Shown: positions 26,171 to 36,630 of the stretch, in pieces
How the letters are laid out: the number at the start of each line of letters is the position of its first letter
How positions within the stretch are numbered: the first letter of the stretch is position 1
Assembly: GCA_963668435.2 (NCBI GenBank)
Contig: CAXXSC010000010.1
Coordinates: 248,001-312,000 of the forward strand
Direction: 5' to 3'
DNA from: G963668435 sp963668435
GTDB taxonomy: Bacteria > Latescibacterota > Latescibacteria > Latescibacterales > Latescibacteraceae
DNA: 64,000 nt
Made by a program: the position numbers and the translations under genes
The notes under the pieces: model-generated
Database searches by the model: none
Told to the model about the DNA's origin: nothing
Seen by the model: the letters and a program-made list of their open reading frames with translations, nothing else

Positions 26171-28519
26171 TTAATAATACATGAATAAATCATTGAAATT
26201 ACCAAACTGGAAATGTGTACGCCAGCCGCCGACTTTTGACGCGCCCTCGAGCTTGTCGAAACCATAAGCGAAATCGAAACCGAGCAAGCCCATGTTAGGT
26301 ACGAAAAGCCTTACACCGACACCGGCGGAACGTTTTAGATCAAAGGGATTAGTTTCAGAAAGGTCGCGCCATGAGTTACCGAAATCATAGAAGAGAATTC
26401 CGGCGACAGTATTGGCAACAATAGGAACCTGGAGTTCGAGGTTGTTGACAAACATTGTCTCGCCGCCGATCTCCTCGCCGCTGATCCGGGGGCAGACCTG
26501 ACGGTTCGAATAACCGCGCACGATACCATCGTAACTGGTACCGCCGGGCATGAAACGCTCCGAATACGGTACAAAACGGTCCTCGCGATACCCTTTCAGG
26601 TATCCCATCCTCGAACGTACGACAAAAGAAAGCTTCCAGAAAAGCGGATAATATACTTCGTTCATCATAAGGTATTTATAGTATGATAGATCACCACCTA
26701 GCGGACCGCCGGCAACCTCGACAATGGCAGCGCTCTTCGAACCCTTGGTGGCAAACTGGGGCATATCTGTCGAATCACGCTTGAATGCGAGGCTGACAGA
26801 CGAGGTCTTACCTGTCACAAGATAATAGGAGTAGTATTCCGACGGGTTGGCATAATCAATATCCTCCAGACGGTAGGTGATATAGGCACGGGAATAATCC
26901 GGCCATTTAAGCTCTCGTCCGAGACGGACATATCCGCCGCGTCGGGTTTCCTGATCAAATGCCGTGGTGTAATCACTGCGGATGATGTGATAAAGGCTGA
27001 ATGTGAAAATTGTCGGCGTATCCAGAAGCCAGGGTTCGGTGAAATATGTTTGGAAAGCCTTACGCCTCGATCCCTGATCGATATTGACACTTACCGACTG
27101 ACCCCGTCCGAAAAGGTTGGAGTTCTGGAAACCGAGCGTTCCCACCAAGCGATCGCGTTCGGAATAACCGGCGCCAACCTGTGCGATACCGGTCGAGCGC
27201 TCTTTGACCTTGAAACGAATATTGACATTATTTTCTTCATCGGGAGGATCGTATTCAAAATTGACGCCACTGGGATCGAAGAAATTAAGCGCCATGATTT
27301 CACGGTATGAACGCTCCAGTTTTTCACGGTTAAACGATTCTCCGGGAAGAAGCTCGATTTCACGGCGGATAACCTTTTCGTGGGTTTTTGTATTTCCCTC
27401 GACTATGACTTTCGCAATCTTCGCCACAAAGAACTCGGCAATCTCATATTTAATATCCACCGTATCGCCATGAGCAATCTGCACCGGATTGACCTGGGCC
27501 TGCAAATACCCCTGATTGTTATAGGCGGTCATTATATCGACCATGGCCATCTGCACAAGCATTTCATTAAAGAAATCGCCTTCGGCATATTTCATATGCG
27601 CCCGGAGTTCCTCTTCAGTGAAACGAACATTACCCTCTATAGAGGAACTGCCAAACTTGTATTTCTGCCCCTCGCTGACAAAGAGCGTCAGGTTAACCAT
27701 ATCGTCCTTATCGTCGAAATGAACACTGTCCCGGAGTACGACCGCATCGCGATAGCCCTCCATCTTGTACATAGCGACAATGAGTTCCTTGTCAGACTCG
27801 AAATCCTCTTCTTTGAATTCACCAGAACGGTACCAGCGGTGTTCCTTGGTGCTCATTTTCTTCTTGAGCTTGCGGTCACTGATATTCTGGTTTCCCTCGA
27901 TGGAAATTTTCTTGATCTTGATCTTCTTACCTTCATTGACCGTGACAGTAACATCAACCCTGGTTGAATCACTCTCAAGAGGTTTCAGTTCGAACGAAAC
28001 CTCGGCACGAAGGAATCCCTTTTCCTTGTACATATCGAGAAGGGCCTGGCGCATTTGAACAATCCTGCTTTCACTGATGAAAAGATATTTTGAAAGCTTT
28101 ATGGCCTGAAGCGCCTCTTCTTCCTTTATTTCCTCAAAGCCGGTAGTCGTAATCGAATTGACCTGGGGACGAACCTCGACATGAATAATGACCTTGACTC
28201 CGCCCTCAACCGACTCCTGGGAAACAGTTACATTGTCGAAAAGCTGATGTTGCCATATAGTTTTTACCGCCTCGCTCGCAGCATCACGGGAAAGCAGACT
28301 GCCCACAGAAAGGCCACATTGGCTTTTTACCATACTTTCGAGGCCCTTGGCACTATCACCATCACGATTACTCGTAACCTCGATCTCCATGATCCTGGTA
28401 TTCGTTTGAGCGAAAGAAACAGAAATACCGGAAACGCAGAAAAGCACAATAAGAAGGGCAAATAAACTTACACGTGAAAAAACAGAAAACCGCGAGGGCA
28501 TCAGGTCATTCATAATCAT
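26171..28519 (-). CDS. bamA: Outer membrane protein assembly factor BamA
   Basis: Omp85-family outer-membrane insertase, 782 residues. A signal peptide (about residues 14-38) is followed by POTRA repeats (about 40-420; for example VTVNEGKKIKIKKISIEGN and LFVSEGQKYKFGSSSIEGN) and a 16-strand barrel. The barrel has the conserved loop-6 motif as VRGY (usually VRGF) and ends in a C-terminal aromatic (DLFMYY). ATG 28519 is used; ATG 28513 is an alternative. The upstream 104 bases contain no gene. Confidence 0.95.
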   Translation of the reverse strand: MIMNDLMPSRFSVFSRVSLFALLIVLFCVSGISVSFAQTNTRIMEIEVTSNRDGDSAKGLESMVKSQCGLSVGSLLSRDAASEAVKTIWQHQLFDNVTVSQESVEGGVKVIIHVEVRPQVNSITTTGFEEIKEEEALQAIKLSKYLFISESRIVQMRQALLDMYKEKGFLRAEVSFELKPLESDSTRVDVTVTVNEGKKIKIKKISIEGNQNISDRKLKKKMSTKEHRWYRSGEFKEEDFESDKELIVAMYKMEGYRDAVVLRDSVHFDDKDDMVNLTLFVSEGQKYKFGSSSIEGNVRFTEEELRAHMKYAEGDFFNEMLVQMAMVDIMTAYNNQGYLQAQVNPVQIAHGDTVDIKYEIAEFFVAKIAKVIVEGNTKTHEKVIRREIELLPGESFNREKLERSYREIMALNFFDPSGVNFEYDPPDEENNVNIRFKVKERSTGIAQVGAGYSERDRLVGTLGFQNSNLFGRGQSVSVNIDQGSRRKAFQTYFTEPWLLDTPTIFTFSLYHIIRSDYTTAFDQETRRGGYVRLGRELKWPDYSRAYITYRLEDIDYANPSEYYSYYLVTGKTSSVSLAFKRDSTDMPQFATKGSKSAAIVEVAGGPLGGDLSYYKYLMMNEVYYPLFWKLSFVVRSRMGYLKGYREDRFVPYSERFMPGGTSYDGIVRGYSNRQVCPRISGEEIGGETMFVNNLELQVPIVANTVAGILFYDFGNSWRDLSETNPFDLKRSAGVGVRLFVPNMGLLGFDFAYGFDKLEGASKVGGWRTHFQFGNFNDLFMYY

Positions 28520-28623
28520 ATTAATATCTCATTCATTTTGAAAATTTTCCGTGTTCAACGGAATGTATAGTCTTAAAATCGACATAGATTATTAAATATA
28601 TGAAATTACATCAAAAAGCACAA

Positions 28624-31600
28624 TCAGAATTCAAAGTCATAACGAATTTCAAAACGCCTGTCAGCTTTATTGATAATTTCGTCATAATTATAGTTCAACT
28701 GGAAACGGGTATTGTGCTTTAAAATATACTGCAACCCAAATTCATGGTAGAAACCTCGTTCGCGACGTCTGAGATAATCTCGTCCGAGTCCGTACTGTCC
28801 TCTATAGGATAGAAACCAGTCGTTGAAAAAATACTCGCCGACCATGATACGGCTTCTGTCAAAAAGGAAATACTCACTATCAGTACCGAAACGGTTGATT
28901 GAACCGATCTGAGAACGCATGAAATTACCCAGCATCGACGGTGTCAACTGAACAACATCGAGATGAGTATAGCGCCTTACAGCATCCTCCAGTGGCCGCA
29001 TGAGAGGATCAAAATAGTAGTTTTCGATACCGGCGGCAAACGCTCCTGTGGCAGCACCGAGTATATTGTCGGCGGAAATACCGAGGCGTGCCAGAATCTT
29101 TTCCAATGTATCGTCTGTGGGATTCGAACTGCTGAATTCAATCATCAGTTTCCCCAACGGGCCTGCATCTATGGTGCTGCTGGTATCCGCTGTGCGGAAA
29201 CTATCACGTATCTGCCCCTGATAGCCGGAGGCCTCCCGGCGTGAACCTGTATCCTTGTCGACAAAATAGATATTGAGATAAATTTCGGTATCGGAATTGG
29301 TCGCATCGTCATACACAATCGCCTGCGCTTTTGCCGCAAGCGTGGCCGGTTGGAAACTGTTCGAGGAGTCAAGGGTTAACTCGGCACGCTCCAATGTGAA
29401 CTCAGCACCGTAATAATAGATTGAACCGGAGAATGAACGTGCTTTACCGGTGACTCTGAAACTGTCATCCGAAAGACGGCCTTTTACATTAAACTCAGTA
29501 TTTTCATCGAGTTTAACCATTGTTTTTGAAACAGTCGTCCCCCCCAGTCTGAGCTGCATATTCTGTTCGTGTACATAATTGACGTTCTGACCGCCATTAA
29601 GTTTAATATTCCAGTAAATATCATCGAGAAAGGACACATCACTGTCATCATCATCTTCATCCGGAGCCTGAATAAGTGGAAAATGGACATCACCGGAAAG
29701 GACATTCAATTCCCCACCAATATAGGCGGTAAGATGATCACCGTCAGTCGATGCGCCTACTATCACCCCGAAACCATTGTTGTCACCTATGGAAAACCGC
29801 CCCGTCTCTTTCTCTTTCATGAAACCAGGCACGTGAAACTCGACAGCTGAATCCCGCTGATTTTCGCTGATTATCTGACAGTTGAGCACGCCGAAATCAA
29901 GATTAGCCTGTTCATTTATTATGCTCAACAAACCCTCGTAATCAGGATTGGCGACAGTGACTTTTCCAGGATCCACATTCCTGACCGACAGTTTTTTTCC
30001 CAGTATATCACCCGTGGCATTGACAACGGTGACCGGCAGGAACCCGTTTTCCATCCTCGCGGTCTCGTCAACAGTCAGTGTCGCATTTATATTGTCAATG
30101 CTGTCAACGAGAAAAGCAGGCTCGATGCTGGCGCCGGAAACAAAAAGTTCGGCATCCATGACCATTGGGTCAACCCAGGTGCCGCCCATGGTTATCATAA
30201 GCTGGCTCTGCCCTTTCGCCGACTTGATACTACCGGTCAGGGCGGGAAGCACTTTCAGGAGGTCGCCCTCGAAAACGAGGTCCATCTTGAGTCCAGAATC
30301 CTCTTTACTGTTTTCCCAGAAAAATCCACTTTCCGCGGAACCCCGTCCATGGTATACGCCCTCCCTCTCTATCCGGCAGTCTCGGACAATAAATCCATCA
30401 GATCCGCCGTCGAGTGTCGCTGAGAGACTTGTAAACGGGATATCGTAAAAATGACCGTCCCTGACAGTGAAATCACCATCGATATCTGCCTGCCAGCGGC
30501 TGAAAGCAATTGTGAGATCATAATTGGCAATACCATCGGTTTTGCGTGTATCGCTGATGATATCATCAATTGCCGCGAGTTGGACATTGTCTCCGACTGC
30601 ATGGAGCACATATCGTTCGCCCTTGCGCCAGCCGCTGTCAGAATGGAGTATATGGATGCCCTTGCGAGAGACATTGAAATCCTCAAAAACAAGTTCGCTC
30701 AAACCACCGTGCACAAGCCCGGTTCCGACAAGACGGTCAAGTCCTCCGACCTTGAGTTCAGTTGCCTGAATATAGTCCGGAGTATGGAAACGCGGCTCTG
30801 TTATAGTTCCGTCGATAATTGCTTTTCCGGTGATTTTGCCTGTTTCTCCGAATTCGGAATAGCGTGCGATATCGATGATCCATTCCAATGGAAGCTGATC
30901 GAGCATTGCTTCTCCATTGATCGCACCGCTGGCATGATCAATAGCTACAGACATCCTGAGACCTTGCGGATCATGAATCTGTGCATATGATTTTTCCCTG
31001 TCGGATCGGAAATTCAGCGACCAGTTCATAGCTTTCGATTTGAACAGCCTGTGATCGTCAAGTGCGCCTTCAAGACCGATCGAGATAGAATCCTCAAGCA
31101 GGTTTTCCGCGATAACAGCGCCGGAAAAATGAGAGTTCATTCTGTTACCCCATGACAGGCGGAGATCGTTCTTTAAGGTCAAAGTCTCCGTGCCGCCCGA
31201 AATTTCACTTTCCCCCTGGATCACAAAACTCGTATCGGCGAGACCGCAGAAATTCAAAATCGGGAAAGATGTCAATGTCAGTTTCGACTGAACGCTGACA
31301 TCCTGATCATACACATTCATCACTTTCCCGCCAAGCTTGATATAATCATTTTTCGCGTCGACCATGAGCTCATCACCACGAAGAGAAAGCGAACCTGATA
31401 CCTTTCTGACCGACGGAACACTGCCATCTGCAAACGGAAAAGAGGTCGTAAAACGGGCCGCATAACTCTCGTCTGCAATATTTGCCCGGCCGTTGATCGC
31501 AAGGTTTAACAGACGGCTCTTATCTTTGAGACGATAGGCGGTAAAATCCAGATCAAATTTTTTTTCAGTTTGAAGGTCCACAACGGAAGTCGAACGTCCG

Positions 31601-32817
31601 CTCGCGCGTAATTCATACGATTTAAAATGGCTTGTCAATTTGTTGAGCCGGACATTCCCCTGATTGAGAGTTGCTTGCAACTCACTTTTCCCAAGGCTGG
31701 CCTCCATGTAGTGAAGGCTGTCTGATGAAGCATCGAGACTGAGGGTCAAATCGTCAAGCGGCCCCTTCACTTCTGCTTCGAGCCTGAGCGAACCACTGGG
31801 ATTACGTTTGTTGCGAGGATACAGTTCCGTAAGAACCGTCTCGACATCTATCGAGTCGGCATTGACGGAAAGCGAAAGAAACGGCTGGGGATCATATATA
31901 AGACTTCCCGAAAGCTCGGGCCGTGATCCCCAGAGCAACGCTGTTGATTTATCGAAAATGAGTTCATCTGTCAGGATGCGGCCAGACGCAGAGATATCAT
32001 CGACTTTTATATTTGTTCCATCGAGACTGAACGCAGCTTCATTGAGCGTGAAACTTCCGTTTTGCGTGACAGCCGAACCTTCTTTTTTCCGTTCGTAAAC
32101 CAGATCGAAAATACCACCTTCCGGCCTGATATCTCCGGTAAGAAGTGATAAGTTGCTATCGGTCAATGTACAGCCTTCTGAATCAAGAGTAAGGGTATAG
32201 CTGCTCAAATCACGCGTTAACTGGGCTTCCCACGTAGTATTGTCCGATTTATTAAGAACGGCGCCATCTGCATGCATGATGATTTTATGGGGGCTGCGCG
32301 CATCAAGCCAACCGTCGATGCCCTTAGCTAAAACAAGACTTGAATCTCCTTTCGATACGCTGACTGCGGCATCGAGGATAACAACACGTATTCCCGGAAG
32401 CCTTGTGAGGTCAAGTTCAGATGACTTCAGCTGTTCAGTTTTCATTGTATCAGCCGGATCTTCTTCGATCAAATATGTAAGGTGGGGACTGTCCAGAAAA
32501 ATATTTCTCGCACCGGAGGCGAACTGGAATTTGTTGGTAATAACTTTGAAAATATTGTATTCAATACTGATTTTTTCAACAGCAAATTCGACAGGAATAC
32601 CGGAAAGTCTGAAACGGGCGTCTTTAACACCGAAAGACCACGGGAGGATATACACGGACGAGGACTCGAACTCCCCACCCAATGATTCGGACACGATTTC
32701 ATTAATTTTTTCCCGGAAACGTGTATCGTATCCGTAGTGCCTGATCGCGATCAGCCCGGCCATCATAATAACAATGATACCAGCAGTCAGGATCAGTATC
32801 CATATGCGTTTTTTCAC
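28624..32817 (-). CDS. tamB: TamB / DUF490 family translocation and lipid-transport protein
   Basis: Very long AsmA-like bridge protein of 1397 residues. It is anchored in the inner membrane by one N-terminal helix (WILILTAGIIVIMMAGLIAI) and predicted to span the periplasm as a beta-taco groove. The C-terminal DUF490 part is recognisable (NVKGRLSDDSFRVTGKARSF, then FTLERAELTLDSSNSFQPAT). The protein ends in a strand with terminal aromatics. TamB-like proteins move phospholipid to the outer membrane and help autotransporter assembly. The start is GTG 32817, with AGGGGC upstream. No separate TamA is seen; the adjacent BamA may be the partner, as proposed in other FCB bacteria. Confidence 0.88.
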   Translation of the reverse strand: MKKRIWILILTAGIIVIMMAGLIAIRHYGYDTRFREKINEIVSESLGGEFESSSVYILPWSFGVKDARFRLSGIPVEFAVEKISIEYNIFKVITNKFQFASGARNIFLDSPHLTYLIEEDPADTMKTEQLKSSELDLTRLPGIRVVILDAAVSVSKGDSSLVLAKGIDGWLDARSPHKIIMHADGAVLNKSDNTTWEAQLTRDLSSYTLTLDSEGCTLTDSNLSLLTGDIRPEGGIFDLVYERKKEGSAVTQNGSFTLNEAAFSLDGTNIKVDDISASGRILTDELIFDKSTALLWGSRPELSGSLIYDPQPFLSLSVNADSIDVETVLTELYPRNKRNPSGSLRLEAEVKGPLDDLTLSLDASSDSLHYMEASLGKSELQATLNQGNVRLNKLTSHFKSYELRASGRSTSVVDLQTEKKFDLDFTAYRLKDKSRLLNLAINGRANIADESYAARFTTSFPFADGSVPSVRKVSGSLSLRGDELMVDAKNDYIKLGGKVMNVYDQDVSVQSKLTLTSFPILNFCGLADTSFVIQGESEISGGTETLTLKNDLRLSWGNRMNSHFSGAVIAENLLEDSISIGLEGALDDHRLFKSKAMNWSLNFRSDREKSYAQIHDPQGLRMSVAIDHASGAINGEAMLDQLPLEWIIDIARYSEFGETGKITGKAIIDGTITEPRFHTPDYIQATELKVGGLDRLVGTGLVHGGLSELVFEDFNVSRKGIHILHSDSGWRKGERYVLHAVGDNVQLAAIDDIISDTRKTDGIANYDLTIAFSRWQADIDGDFTVRDGHFYDIPFTSLSATLDGGSDGFIVRDCRIEREGVYHGRGSAESGFFWENSKEDSGLKMDLVFEGDLLKVLPALTGSIKSAKGQSQLMITMGGTWVDPMVMDAELFVSGASIEPAFLVDSIDNINATLTVDETARMENGFLPVTVVNATGDILGKKLSVRNVDPGKVTVANPDYEGLLSIINEQANLDFGVLNCQIISENQRDSAVEFHVPGFMKEKETGRFSIGDNNGFGVIVGASTDGDHLTAYIGGELNVLSGDVHFPLIQAPDEDDDDSDVSFLDDIYWNIKLNGGQNVNYVHEQNMQLRLGGTTVSKTMVKLDENTEFNVKGRLSDDSFRVTGKARSFSGSIYYYGAEFTLERAELTLDSSNSFQPATLAAKAQAIVYDDATNSDTEIYLNIYFVDKDTGSRREASGYQGQIRDSFRTADTSSTIDAGPLGKLMIEFSSSNPTDDTLEKILARLGISADNILGAATGAFAAGIENYYFDPLMRPLEDAVRRYTHLDVVQLTPSMLGNFMRSQIGSINRFGTDSEYFLFDRSRIMVGEYFFNDWFLSYRGQYGLGRDYLRRRERGFYHEFGLQYILKHNTRFQLNYNYDEIINKADRRFEIRYDFEF

Positions 32818-32866
32818 GAAAGCCCCTAAATATTAACGCAGAACACTTTCCATGGAAAAAAAGCCT

Positions 32867-32895
32867 GATATAGGAAAAAAGCGCCCTTCTTGCAA
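32867..32895 (-). promoter_or_regulatory. Possible promoter for tamB
   Basis: TTGCAA (32895-32890) and TATATC (32872-32867) lie 17 bases apart on the minus strand, each matching four of six consensus bases. The site overlaps the terminator-like hairpin after clpC, so tamB would have its own start. Weak evidence. Confidence 0.3.
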
Positions 32896-32924
32896 ATTGA
32901 CATCACAAGTAATGAGCGCTTTTT
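32876..32924 (-). terminator. Probable terminator after clpC
   Basis: Arms AAAAAGCGC (32876-32884) and GCGCTTTTT (32916-32924) form a 9-bp stem. The enclosed 31 bases can add a small inner stem. On the minus strand it ends in six T residues about 65-110 bases after the clpC stop codon. The long loop makes it weaker than a standard terminator. Confidence 0.5.
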
Positions 32925-32988
32925 CTTTCTATCAGCATACCTGTCAAACCTGTCCGCACCGATAAGCTCGGAGGCTCACAGGGCACGA

Positions 32989-35436
32989 TCAGCTCTTTGT
33001 GGCTTCTTCCGATTCACCGGTAAGCTCTTCAAAGACAATTTTGCCATCCCGCTCATCCACCTGCACAACAGAGCCTTCGGCAAAACGGCCTTCAAGGATT
33101 TCTTCGGCAAACGGATTCTCAATGTATTTCTGTATAGCCCGTTTCAAAGGACGGGCGCCATACATGGGATTGTAGCCCTCTTTTGCAAGGAATTCCTTCG
33201 CCTTCACGGTAACCCTTAGATCAATATTCTTTTCAGTGAGCCGTTTGGAAACATCACCCATGAGAATATCTATAATCTCAAGGATAGCATCGTTATTCAA
33301 GGCCCGGAACACCACTGTCTCATCGATACGGTTGATGAATTCGGGATTGAAAGTCTTCTTGAGCTCACTCATGACTTTCTTTTCCATCGAGCTGTAATCA
33401 TCTTCAAATGTATCGGTGTGGAATCCAAGATTCTTGCCGATACCGATTTCACGAGCACCGAGATTAGAAGTCATGATAAGAATCGTATTCTTGAAATCGA
33501 CCTTTCTGCCGAAACTGTCTGTCAGATGGCCGGAATCCAGTACTTGGAGAAGCATATTGAAAATGTCCGAATGAGCTTTTTCAATTTCATCCAGCAGAAC
33601 AACCGAATATGGTTTCCTTCTGACACGCTCGGACAGCTGACCGCCCTCCTCGTAACCGACATAACCCGGAGGCGCTCCAACAAGTCGCGATACATTGAAC
33701 TTCTCCATGTACTCAGACATATCAATCCGAATCAGTGCCTCGGGATCCTCAAAGAGATATGACGAGAGGACACGTGCCAGTTCGGTCTTGCCGACACCGG
33801 TTGGACCAAGGAAAATGAATGAGCCGATGGGTCGGTTCGGATCCTTGATGCCGGCACGGGCACGCCTGATTGCACGCGAGACAGCTGTTATTGCCTCGTC
33901 CTGGCCGACAATACGCTTGCGAAGCTCCTGTTCCATTTCAAGCAGACGTTCCGATTCGGAACGGGCAAGGCGGAAAAGCGGAATACCGGTAATAAGGCTT
34001 GTCACAAATGCAACATCTTCCTCTGTGACAGATACGACCTCGTTTTTACCTTTCTCGCGCCATTCACTTTTCATCCGCTCGAGTTCCTCCTTGAGGCTCC
34101 GTTCCTTGTCACGGAGATTGGCGGCGTTTTCGTAATCCTGTTCCTCGATAGCGAGGTTTTTCTTGGATTCGGTTTCGCGAATGAGCTTTTCCTGATCCTT
34201 GATATAATCGGGCAGTGTAATCTTGTTCAAATGAATGCGCGATGCGGTCTCATCGATGAGATCGAGCGCCTTATCAGGCAGATAACGGTTCGAAATATAA
34301 CGATCGCTGAGCCTGACCGCAGAAATGATAGCCTCATCAGTAATAGTAACCGAGTGATGCTCTTCATAGCGGCTTCTCAAACCCTTGATAATCTGAACAG
34401 TGTCATCAGCCGAGGGCGGATCAACCAGCACCTGCTGGAAACGGCGTTCAAGAGCACCGTCTTTCTCGATGTATTTCCGGTACTCGTCAAGCGTGGTGGC
34501 ACCAATACACTGGAGCTCACCGCGTGAAAGCGCAGGCTTGAACATGTTCGAGGCATCAAGGGTGCCTTCCGCCGAACCGGCTCCGACTATCGTATGTATC
34601 TCGTCTATGAATATGATGACTTCTTTTGTCTGGGCAAGTTCGCTGAGGATCGATTTGACACGCTCCTCGAATTGGCCGCGGTATTTTGTACCGGCAACCA
34701 TACTTCCCATATCGAGAGAAATGAGCTTCTTGTCGATAAGGTTCTGTGGAACATTACCCTCGACAATACGCTGAGCAAGACCTTCGACAATGGCAGTCTT
34801 TCCAACACCGGGTTCACCGATAAGCACCGGATTGTTCTTCTTGCGGCGCGAAAGGATCTGGCTCATACGCTCGATTTCCTTGTCACGTCCAACTATCGGA
34901 TCAAGCTTCTCCTCACGGGCAAGCTGTGTCAGATCACGGCCGTAATGCTCGATGAACGGCAGATTGCCTTTTTCCTGATCCGTCTTTTCGCCTTTCATGG
35001 TACCGGAAAGAATGCTCATGACCTCTTCCCGGACAGCCTTGTAGTCGGTCCCGTAAACACTGAGAATCTGGGCGGCAATTCCGTTTTTATTCTTGGTCAG
35101 CGCGAGCAGGATATGCTCGGTGCCGATATAATTATTCCCCATGTCGCGTGCTTCCTGCGCCGCGATCTCTAGGACCTGTTTTGCCATCGGAGTAAAAGGC
35201 ACATCTGAAAGAACCATCGAACCCGACGAGGTCTGTATCGCCTCCTCAATGGATTTCTTCAAAGTATCGAGCTGGATACCGAGATTGGAGAGCACCGCAA
35301 CTGCGACACCCTGCCCCTCTTTCACCAACCCAAGCAGTATGTGCTCGGTGCCGATATAATCGTGCCCTAGCCTTGCGGATTCCTCCCGCGAGTACTGGAG
35401 GACTTTTTTCACTCTATCAGTAAACATATTATTCAT
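32989..35436 (-). CDS. clpC: ATP-dependent Clp protease ATP-binding subunit ClpC
   Basis: AAA+ unfoldase of 815 residues that feeds ClpP. Order: N-domain repeats (about 1-145), first AAA module with GEPGVGKTAIVEGLAQRI (about residue 205), a middle coiled-coil domain with a UVR-like stretch (LAIEEQDYENAANLRDKERS), and a second AAA module with LGPTGVGKTELAR. A ClpP-docking loop of the LGF type is seen (GKNLGFHTD). In Firmicutes ClpC takes arginine-phosphorylated substrates made by McsB; mcsA and mcsB lie directly upstream. ATG 35436 has GGAGA upstream. ClpP is not in the window. Confidence 0.95.
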   Translation of the reverse strand: MNNMFTDRVKKVLQYSREESARLGHDYIGTEHILLGLVKEGQGVAVAVLSNLGIQLDTLKKSIEEAIQTSSGSMVLSDVPFTPMAKQVLEIAAQEARDMGNNYIGTEHILLALTKNKNGIAAQILSVYGTDYKAVREEVMSILSGTMKGEKTDQEKGNLPFIEHYGRDLTQLAREEKLDPIVGRDKEIERMSQILSRRKKNNPVLIGEPGVGKTAIVEGLAQRIVEGNVPQNLIDKKLISLDMGSMVAGTKYRGQFEERVKSILSELAQTKEVIIFIDEIHTIVGAGSAEGTLDASNMFKPALSRGELQCIGATTLDEYRKYIEKDGALERRFQQVLVDPPSADDTVQIIKGLRSRYEEHHSVTITDEAIISAVRLSDRYISNRYLPDKALDLIDETASRIHLNKITLPDYIKDQEKLIRETESKKNLAIEEQDYENAANLRDKERSLKEELERMKSEWREKGKNEVVSVTEEDVAFVTSLITGIPLFRLARSESERLLEMEQELRKRIVGQDEAITAVSRAIRRARAGIKDPNRPIGSFIFLGPTGVGKTELARVLSSYLFEDPEALIRIDMSEYMEKFNVSRLVGAPPGYVGYEEGGQLSERVRRKPYSVVLLDEIEKAHSDIFNMLLQVLDSGHLTDSFGRKVDFKNTILIMTSNLGAREIGIGKNLGFHTDTFEDDYSSMEKKVMSELKKTFNPEFINRIDETVVFRALNNDAILEIIDILMGDVSKRLTEKNIDLRVTVKAKEFLAKEGYNPMYGARPLKRAIQKYIENPFAEEILEGRFAEGSVVQVDERDGKIVFEELTGESEEATKS

Positions 35437-35562
35437 GCTGACATCTCCGGCCCTAAGGATGAAGGTGACTGCGTCACGTATAGAAAACGGCCCTGTCAGA
35501 AAAATGACCTGTAAAAATGTTTTATCTGCAACCGTAACAACGGAAGACGTTCATTACTCTAT

Positions 35563-35591
35563 AATATACTACATTCATACGCTAACGTCAA
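35563..35591 (-). promoter_or_regulatory. Sigma-70-type promoter of clpC
   Basis: On the minus strand TTGACG (35591-35586) and TATATT (35568-35563) are 17 bases apart. The -35 box lies inside the last codons of mcsB. The predicted transcript would have a leader of about 120 bases before the clpC ATG, so clpC can be expressed apart from mcsAB. Confidence 0.65.
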
Positions 35592-36630
35592 CAAAACGTT
35601 CCCGGACAATATCCGCCCGCGCCTTATCACGCTCAAGCGAAGCAAGGTTCTCCTCATGCCGTGCCTGAAGGTGTGCCGGCTGCGTCAAAATCATGAGCTC
35701 ATTCAAATTCCGCTTGAGCGGTGTGTCAAGAACACCAAGGCTCAAACCGAACCTGACCGCCGATAGAAGATTGATCAGTTCGAGCGACGACAGCACCCGG
35801 GCAGTCTTAAGAATCCCGACACTTCGCCAGATTTTATCCAGAAGCCGTTCCGAGGCCTCCCGCATGAGAAAGTTTGCGGCATGTTTTTCATATTCTATAA
35901 CGGTCGCGACAATTTTCTTCAGCTTTTCGAGAATTTCAGACTCGCTCAGGCCGAAGGATTTCTGATTTGAAATCTGGAACATATTGCCGACAACATCACT
36001 ACCCTCACCCCTGTGTCCCCTGACTGAAAAGCCTATCTGGCTGGTACTGCGAAGAACCTTCTGTATTTCATTGCTCATCACCAGCGCCGGTAGATGCATC
36101 AGAACTGATATCCTCAGACCGGACCCCATATTTGTGGGACAGGCTGTCAGATACCCGAACTCGGGTGAAAGAGAAAACGGTATTTCCTCACCGAGCTTCC
36201 TTGCCATCTCAATCGCCTCACTCAAAGCTGTATCAGGATCGAAACCGGCAGTAAGGGATTGTATACGCAGATGATCTTCCTCATTGATCATGACCGAGGA
36301 GTTTTCGTTTTCCCCTAACAGCACACCGGCATTGCTTTCTCTGGAGGCAAGGGCCGGGCTGATAAGATGACGTTCCGCAAGAATCATGCGTCCTCGCTCA
36401 TCGAGGCCATCATTGCGATAGAGACGGGAAGAATCGAATCCAGCGCCGGGAGCGGCATCGACAACAAGATCGACAATTTCGGCTCTCGATTTTTCCCCGG
36501 CACGATGAGCATATACATAACCCTTGATATTTCTCGCCAACCGCGCCCTTGATGAGATAACAACGCTGTCCTCTGGACCCTCTTCATTCAGCCAGTTGGG
36601 AAGGGAATATACCATTGACTCGATACTCAT
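35575..36630 (-). CDS. mcsB: Protein-arginine kinase McsB
   Basis: Phosphagen-kinase-fold enzyme that phosphorylates arginine in proteins and marks them for ClpCP. 351 residues. Visible family residues: VISSRARLARNIKGYVYAH near residue 25, MINEEDHLRIQSL with the catalytic glutamate near 115, CPTNMGSGLRISVLMHLPAL around 165, and STQIGFSVRGHRGEGSD around 195. The C-terminus keeps the phosphoarginine allosteric motif RDxxRA (RDKARA, about 334-339), which separates true McsB from arginine or creatine kinases. Its ATG overlaps the mcsA stop by four bases. Confidence 0.94.
   Translation of the reverse strand: MSIESMVYSLPNWLNEEGPEDSVVISSRARLARNIKGYVYAHRAGEKSRAEIVDLVVDAAPGAGFDSSRLYRNDGLDERGRMILAERHLISPALASRESNAGVLLGENENSSVMINEEDHLRIQSLTAGFDPDTALSEAIEMARKLGEEIPFSLSPEFGYLTACPTNMGSGLRISVLMHLPALVMSNEIQKVLRSTSQIGFSVRGHRGEGSDVVGNMFQISNQKSFGLSESEILEKLKKIVATVIEYEKHAANFLMREASERLLDKIWRSVGILKTARVLSSLELINLLSAVRFGLSLGVLDTPLKRNLNELMILTQPAHLQARHEENLASLERDKARADIVRERFVDVSV

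Noticed and set aside
32876..32924. Small RNA gene between clpC and tamB
   Set aside because: The hairpin with T run is better explained as the clpC terminator; no separate promoter of good quality.
35437..35562. CIRCE or CtsR operator before clpC
   Set aside because: No TTAGCACTC-N9-GAGTGCTAA and no CtsR-type direct heptads; only an unrelated 13-base palindrome.
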